From contig JABCPU010000037.1 of the NCBI GenBank assembly GCA_016800925.1, positions 62,001 through 126,000 of the forward strand: 64,000 bases of DNA, given 5' to 3'. Positions 58,775 to 64,000 of the stretch are shown here, piece after piece (position 1 is the stretch's first letter; each line of letters starts with the position of its first letter). Origin of the DNA: Suillus spraguei. Taxonomy: Eukaryota > Basidiomycota > Agaricomycetes > Boletales > Suillaceae. The position numbers were made by a program, and so were the translations under genes. A model generated the notes under the pieces. It saw only the letters and a list, made by a program, of their open reading frames with translations, did no database searches and had not been told where the DNA came from.

Positions 58775-61700
58775 CTAGAATACTGGTATGGAAAGTACGC
58801 GAGCACGTAGATAATGTCGTAGGTCACTCATTTCATCCTCTTGTAGTCGCGTAATGTGCCGTCCACGTAGGACAGCAATCATCGCTGCTAAAATCCATAT
58901 GCCGCAATCATATCCATTGGTCTGGAGAGATTTAACCTGCGTGAATCGTCAAATTGAGGGTTGAGACAGGAGATACACCCGAACTCACTGTCAATGGGCG
59001 AGCTACCCATCCATCAAGATTAATATGTACCTCCTTCTCTCGTTGACGTGCTATCATCAGAAGTCGACAGACTAGTTTCGTGATATCCTGCAAAGCAATC
59101 AAAATCATCATTGCATGAAAGCTAGAATGAACCTACTTTCACGTCATGTTTCCACGGTTTCTGTTCAGCGAGACTGTCAAAGAGGTGAAGTTCTTTTCTT
59201 GACAAATATATAACGCAAACAACCCAATGGCCAACATTAGCTGGCCTATGAATTGGCAGAACCCATACATCTTTCTCCCAATAACACGTCCAGGATGTAT
59301 TGCGCCAAAGTATATCATCTGCGGCATTGTAGCGGATGCGAGGCAGATCGTGTGTAGAGAAGATAGCCACGGTTGGGTTAGGCATGTCCATCTGCAGGAG
59401 GATGGCACAGCCATTGATACATACATCATTGAGGAATGCAGTCGGACGAGCGAGAAAAGATATATCCCTCGGCTCAAACACTTGCTGGGGGAAGCGTCCA
59501 GTCGATGACGTTGTTCTTGTGGCTACACGTCCAGGCACGATCGTATGCGAGTCTTGAGATGGTGCACGGAAGTCATCAATCAGGAGACCCTACATATATG
59601 TTAGTGAGAGTTGGCGTCAACAATATTGACGTACCTTGGGCGGATCCCACACTATGTTGGCACAAATATCATGCACGATATCTTCGTCCTCAACGAACTC
59701 TGCTCCAGCAATATCACCCTCCAGGATGTCTGCGAGCGCAGCTTGCTCGGGCTCAACCTCTGCCAAGTCGTCTACCTCAGGCAACACTGCTTCATCCTCT
59801 GGAACAGGGTCTTGCACTGTCACACTCGCCAAGTGAAGAGTGGTACTTTGAGGACCTCCAGAGTAGGCTATAGCGCAATCTAGCGCCTCCTTTGCACGGC
59901 TCGTAAACCGAACCGAAGATGCTAGCGAATTTGCCCATCGCGTCTGAAGGCGGAGGAAATGAGAGCGCTTCTGTTGCAATGGAACAACAAAGCGCTTGTC
60001 TATAAATGAGCAAGTTCAACATTTAAACATTGATTGAATATTGAGAAGCAAACTTACTTTCAGGCAAACGGAGTGAAAGCTCCAGTGCCGTCAGCTCCTC
60101 TCCAAAGAAGCGGCACAAATTGTCCGCCTCCATACCTAAGCGTTGTTGCTCCTCCCGACACCGGTCACGTTTGAGAAGGGCGCGGATTCCATCCCTGACA
60201 TCTGAGTCTGCCAGCCATCGAGGCACCTCTCCCATTGAGGGTGTGACCCAGACATCCTGCATTAATGTCTGGTCACCACGTAACTCAGCTAATTTTGTGG
60301 GGAGGGCGGTGGGAAGCGGGATGTTCCAAGCAGGATCGTAGAGTAACTCTAGGCGCTCACAATATGAATTAAATTTTCTGATGGCCGTCATCAGAGCAGG
60401 TTGCCGTTTTGCAATGGCTTTCCGAGTGTGTTGATGAAGTTTTGTCCCTGAAAAATAAGGTTAGAATGGATGAGTAGTCGGACATGAAGACTTACCTAAT
60501 GTTTGTTGGGATCCACCTACAGCGCGATCGAGCTTATCCCATTCAAAAAAACTGGCGATAGCGCGCTTCTGAATATTCATCTTAAGATCGCGTGCGATAA
60601 GAAGTACACGGACGAAGTCCAGATTGACTCCATCGAGCTCGGGAAATCTGTCGTGTACATTTAGAGAAGAATACAGTGCTTCGACTTTGGCCATGAGACG
60701 ATCATGGCCCCTCTGTAGGCTCTCGAGGACATCGAGGGTATCACCGGATGCTGCGTCCTTCTCTAGCGTAGTCCTTGTAGCCTGCAAGGCTCGATCAGAG
60801 GCATCCAAATCGGATTGTAGAGCCAGAACAGTGTCAAGTTCTTTTCGGAGGCGAGCAGGAGCATCTGAAGACATCTTTAGCAGAACTACTCGTTGTGCGC
60901 ACATTGTATGGTTACTCACGAGCGCGAATTGAGAGTTGTGATTGTCGTTGGTCAGCCCACTGAGCCTGTAGGTCCTCCACAGATGTTTCACAACGGTTGA
61001 TAGCATCGAGTGCCACAGAACCCTGGTCCTTGATGCCCCGTTTCAAACGGCGTTTAATCCAGTCACCGAGGTCATCTTTCATCTCAGATCCTATCGCAGT
61101 CGCTTGGCGGTCAATTAACCAAATACGGCGCTGACGCTAAGTGAATTAAAGTATTAGTACATATATGTTAGCGTACAATATCATGTAACGTACCGATGAT
61201 GATCTTTCGACACCTATCAGGCGAATGAATCGCGACCACAACCGCTCAGTCCCCTCGCCGTCAGATAACCCCATGCCAATGCACATCCGTGGATTGTGCA
61301 CCAGTTGACAGGCCCATTCATGGCCATACGCGTGCATGGCTGTAGTTGCGAAGCGCAGGCGCAATAACACATCCTGAGGGAGAATCTCGAACTGGGTATA
61401 ATCAGCAAGTGAATGTAATTAAGATCATGTACGTACCTTTGAAAGGGACCGTGCAAGAACACAGCCGACGTCGTAGAGAGTCACGACCGTGGCTTGAGGA
61501 GGGAGCAATGTGAACAAGTGTTCAATCAGCGCAACAGAGTACTTCTGTTGCTCGCCAGGGGTATCGATGTTAGCAAAAAAAAGAGGAATATCATGACGGC
61601 AAATAAGCGCCATTATGCCTGTGTCGTCAAAGCTGTCCATAGCGGCCTTTTGTTTCTTCCCGTCGGCAGCTTCGTATGCATTCTCACATAGGTCGATAGC

Positions 61701-63031
61701 TTCATCAGGGACAAGGGGCGCGTGTGCCTTTGCTGGTCGCTTACGTTGTGCATTGATTCGGCGCCCGACTGCATCAACAAATTGCTTGGAAAGGAAGTAA
61801 GTTGGCTCATAGAAACGAGGACAGTCACCCGCAGAACGCCGGTGACGATGATGGAAATTACCATCCGTAGCGACATGTATGTCTCCACCTTGTTCAATGG
61901 GTCGGCCGAATAGTGTGCCGCCAAAACATGCCGGACAGCGCTGTGCAAGGAGTGGTGCACATCGCCCACGGTGTAAGACAATTGAATCTGAACTTTGAGG
62001 TGGTGGTGGTTGGGGTGGTTGGAGGTTGGCCACACGGTCTCGACTTTGTTGGAGAACTGTGTCGACTTGGCGTTCGATTTCGACCTGTAGGACATCGTAC
62101 CACTGTACGGCATGGCCCAGACCGCGACGAAAGGGTTCCTGCACAAGTTCACCCTGAAATAGTTTAGTAACATTAATACAAGACAAATAGATCTTACCCG
62201 TGCGTCAGTGACTTGAAACCCTCGGCGTGAATAGTGGGTTTTGAGCGCGGATGCCAGAGCGTTGATTGCATCACAAGAACGCTCAAAGAGTGCTCGATAA
62301 AACGACAGTAGATCCACTGAGACTGCCATACGAGGTTGTGAAGGTGAAGTAGGGAATAACCCATGATGAAGGAGGACCTGCGCAAGGCTGGAGCATTCGC
62401 AGCTCAGTACGTCGATTGATACAAATCCTGTTGACATTGCACTCGTTAGATTAGGCAATAGGAAAAAATGTAAGTACTTGCTATCGAAGAATAAACACAA
62501 CATATTCGTCCTTTTATGAGCGCATGTGTGAGTCCCGCATGCTGAGATCACATCGTGAGTTTTCTCCAAGGCTTGCCCAAGAGTTCGAGCATAATAACTC
62601 AATTGCGGGTCAACGAGGGTGGGTATAAGCTTCTGCCAGTTGGCGTATAATGTATCTGTCGATTTATCGGGGAGAATGCGCCGCTTGCGTGGACTTGTCT
62701 CTATGTCTGTGAGCCTATCAGAAGAGACTTCCTCCGACATTTGGTCTTCAGCGCCTGTGAAATCAAAATTGTGCGTGTTCATGTTGTCTGCTTCACCAGA
62801 GGGACCACCCAGTGTGGTACGAGGAGAACACAATGTTTGGGATGATGTAGGATCCATGAGGCGTTGCATTTGAGCAAGTAGATGACGACGCTTGAGTTCC
62901 GCGCCAGGCAATGCCACGAGTGTTTGCGTTTTCCTCTTGTCTCTGGCTTTCCTCGGACTTACAAAGTGTTGCCCGAGGCCAGAGCATACGAGTTGAGCTT
63001 TACGAGTGTTCCGGGAGTTAGTTAGAGTCAT
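58775..63031 (-). CDS. KDZ transposase fused to a ULP1-like (C48) cysteine protease
   Basis: About 1,200 residues over many exons. The N terminus begins MTLTNSRNTRKAQ. A cysteine cluster of the CxC type follows (CGTHTC, then C in MLCLFF and CEC), then a helical region. The KDZ catalytic core shows the first Asp in HVATDGNFHHRHRRSAG, a second in TLYDVGCVLARSLSK, and the Glu in GLSDGEGTERLWSRF; all three are present. Long coiled-coil-like exons (about 61100-60050) link to a protease domain with the His in NVGHWVVCVIYL, Asp in LHLFDSL, Gln and Cys in QTNGYDCGIW, and stop at 58775-58777. The protease resembles SUMO-processing ULP1 enzymes and may act on the transposase or host proteins (inference). 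No stop or frameshift was found in the exons examined. Confidence 0.85.
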
Positions 63032-63356
63032 GGAGAGAAGATCTGCATGCGTACGATGCCTACAGAAAAACTTGTACTGAGTACATTAATTTGTATGCGA
63101 TACATAAATGGACACATACCAAGGATACCTCCAGAGCCTACTAGACGATCCTACCAGACTATTATCCATACCACGCGAGCCTACAAATGAACTGCCAGAG
63201 CCTACAAAACAAAGTGCGGGAGGCGCCGTAGGTACGCAGGAAGGGCAGGAGGCAAAATTACATGTAAGCTATTTTTAGATCGGAGGGTAGGTGGGTCTCG
63301 CAGATAGGTTTCCCACAACATAATAACCGGGTCTCAAAGACCCTTTATAGGCACCG

Positions 63357-63375
63357 AAAAGTGTTGCCTGAGGTG
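63357..63375. repeat. Right terminal inverted repeat of the KDZ element
   Basis: The minus strand reads cacctcaggcaacactttt. It is followed directly by the second gaaaagac at 63376-63383. Confidence 0.7.
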
Positions 63376-63383
63376 GAAAAGAC
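63376..63383. repeat. Right 8-bp target duplication of the KDZ element
   Basis: gaaaagac, identical to 52345-52352. It marks where the LINE 3' UTR resumes. Confidence 0.75.
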
Positions 63384-63499
63384 ACCCCCCGCACATAGTA
63401 TATTCATGCATCCAGCTACATATTGTACGTATTGTCTACTATAGGGCCTCGCCCCAACGGACAATAAACAAGAACACAAAAAAAAAAAAAAAAAAAAAA

Positions 63500-63512
63500 A
63501 CTAAGTGTACAG
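63500..63512. repeat. Right target-site duplication of LINE copy B
   Basis: actaagtgtacag directly after the 23-base poly-A, identical to 46150-46162. Its first A cannot be told from the tail. Confidence 0.8.
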
Positions 63513-64000
63513 TTTGGCTCTATGTTAATTCTACACCTAGCATCAAGTCTAAATTTGAAGTCGTTCGAGTTGGCCTATGACCCGCAGAAAACGGGTGTTT
63601 TGCCCTTGCGCACCTGTCGTGCCAGTTGACAATCAAAGCCCCTTGAGCCCGAGTGACCATTGGCGCCGAGATGACCATATTGTGATTGCCCTAGTCTTCT
63701 TTCATGTGAAGCACCGTCCTGCAATGACTCCCAGTGATTCAGTATCGCACATACGAGTATTGATCGAGTCTTACTCACTTCTCACTGGAGATTCTGACTC
63801 ACTAACACAACGGCGGGCCATGAGTTTCACGGTGTAACTACAATCTGACTAGGTAGGGACTCTGGAGTTCTGGGGTGCTGCACAATGTGATCGGACGGCG
63901 TCGTCCTCAAGTTGCTAGTAAGTCTCCGCCATAGTTGAAGCACAGAACATCACCCCGATTCCATGACTATCCCTGCTCTTATCGTGATTGCACTTGCGGA
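63513..64000. other. Right edge, no supported gene
   Basis: This sequence was the direct continuation of 46149 before the LINE inserted. A plus-strand frame at 63577-63837 has no recognisable features. Confidence 0.5.

Larger units (their letters stand above)
52353..63375 (-). mobile_element. ~11-kb KDZ (Kyakuja-Dileera-Zisupton) DNA transposon with transposase-ULP1 and accessory gene
   Basis: The ends are imperfect inverted repeats: left cacccttggcagcactttt (52353-52371), right on the minus strand cacctcaggcaacactttt (63375-63357), 15 of 19 matching. gaaaagac lies outside on both sides. The element carries two genes in the same orientation, a transposase with fused protease (63031-58775) and an accessory protein (57551-53230), plus a 22-bp minisatellite near the left end. 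Both genes look uninterrupted, so the element may be recent. It is inserted in the 3' UTR of LINE copy B. No TET/JBP oxygenase gene, a known KDZ passenger in some basidiomycetes, was recognised. Confidence 0.8.
46163..63500 (+). mobile_element. Near-complete Tad1-like LINE (copy B), split by a KDZ insertion
   Basis: A non-LTR retrotransposon with a short 5' leader (46163-46348), ORF1, ORF2 and a 3' UTR ending in a 23-base poly-A (63478-63500). The same 13 bases flank both ends (46150-46162, 63500-63512). The 3' UTR is interrupted by the DNA transposon at 52353-63375 with its 8-base duplication. Without that insert the LINE is about 6.3 kb. ORF2 has endonuclease, reverse transcriptase and RNase H in that order, and ORF1 has zinc knuckles, the pattern of the fungal Tad1 clade. 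One in-frame TGA in ORF2 disables this copy. It lies about 90 bases after the NLR gene tail. Confidence 0.88.

Noticed and set aside
63478..63500. Poly-A run as an assembly artefact or microsatellite
   Set aside because: It is followed by the exact 13-bp duplicate of the LINE 5' flank, which fits a retrotransposon tail.
1..64000. tRNA, rRNA or snoRNA genes
   Set aside because: No cloverleaf-like or conserved rRNA sequence was noticed by eye; a covariance-model scan was not possible here.

Overview
The window reads as nuclear DNA of a mushroom-forming basidiomycete (Agaricomycetes, species not determined). The evidence is dense genes split by many 45-60 nt GT-AG introns, a NACHT-WD40 (STAND/NLR-type) gene, a Tad1-like LINE, a KDZ-type DNA transposon, and core proteins that read clearly as fungal. 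No virus, prokaryotic operon, CRISPR array, rRNA or tRNA was recognised.

Layout. (1) 1-6.4 kb is accessory DNA: a decayed minus-strand Tad1-like LINE (1-3903) abuts one arm (3904-6052) of a large inverted duplication. That arm holds two broken secreted-protein genes and is followed by a fragment of a cytochrome b5-type acyl-CoA dehydrogenase. (2) 7.3-35.7 kb is a housekeeping block: ribosomal protein uL2 (RPL8), signal peptidase SEC11, a Gln/Met-rich protein with an SS18/SSXT-like domain, an SH3 protein, a Pcl-type cyclin, a nucleotide-sugar transporter, an MFS transporter, an Rrn5-like SANT protein, splicing factor CWC15, nuclear cap-binding subunit CBC1/NCBP1, a PPR-type mitochondrial protein and mitochondrial IF-3. 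Two small TA-flanked DNA transposon derivatives sit between these genes. (3) 37.1-39.8 kb is the second duplication arm, inverted and better preserved. It encodes an apparently complete GPI-type secreted protein and an intact 56-residue six-cysteine secreted protein that is too short for ordinary ORF thresholds. (4) 42.0-46.1 kb is a NACHT-WD40 gene with nonsense codons. (5) 46.16-63.5 kb is a nested transposon structure.

Nested structure. A nearly complete Tad1-like LINE starts at about 46163. Its poly-A tail lies at 63478-63500, and the same 13-base sequence flanks both sides (46150-46162 and 63500-63512). Its 3' UTR is split by an ~11 kb KDZ-type element (52353-63375) with imperfect 19-bp terminal inverted repeats and an 8-bp target duplication (gaaaagac). 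The KDZ element carries two minus-strand genes: a transposase with a C-terminal ULP1-like cysteine protease domain whose catalytic residues look intact, and a long accessory protein. The inferred order is NLR gene, then LINE insertion just downstream of it, then KDZ insertion into the LINE.

The exon models were derived by eye from splice sites and family similarity. Those for RPL8, SEC11, the SS18-like gene, the SH3 gene, the cyclin, the sugar transporter, CWC15 and the GPI protein were checked for phase at every junction. The others are approximate inside their stated limits.
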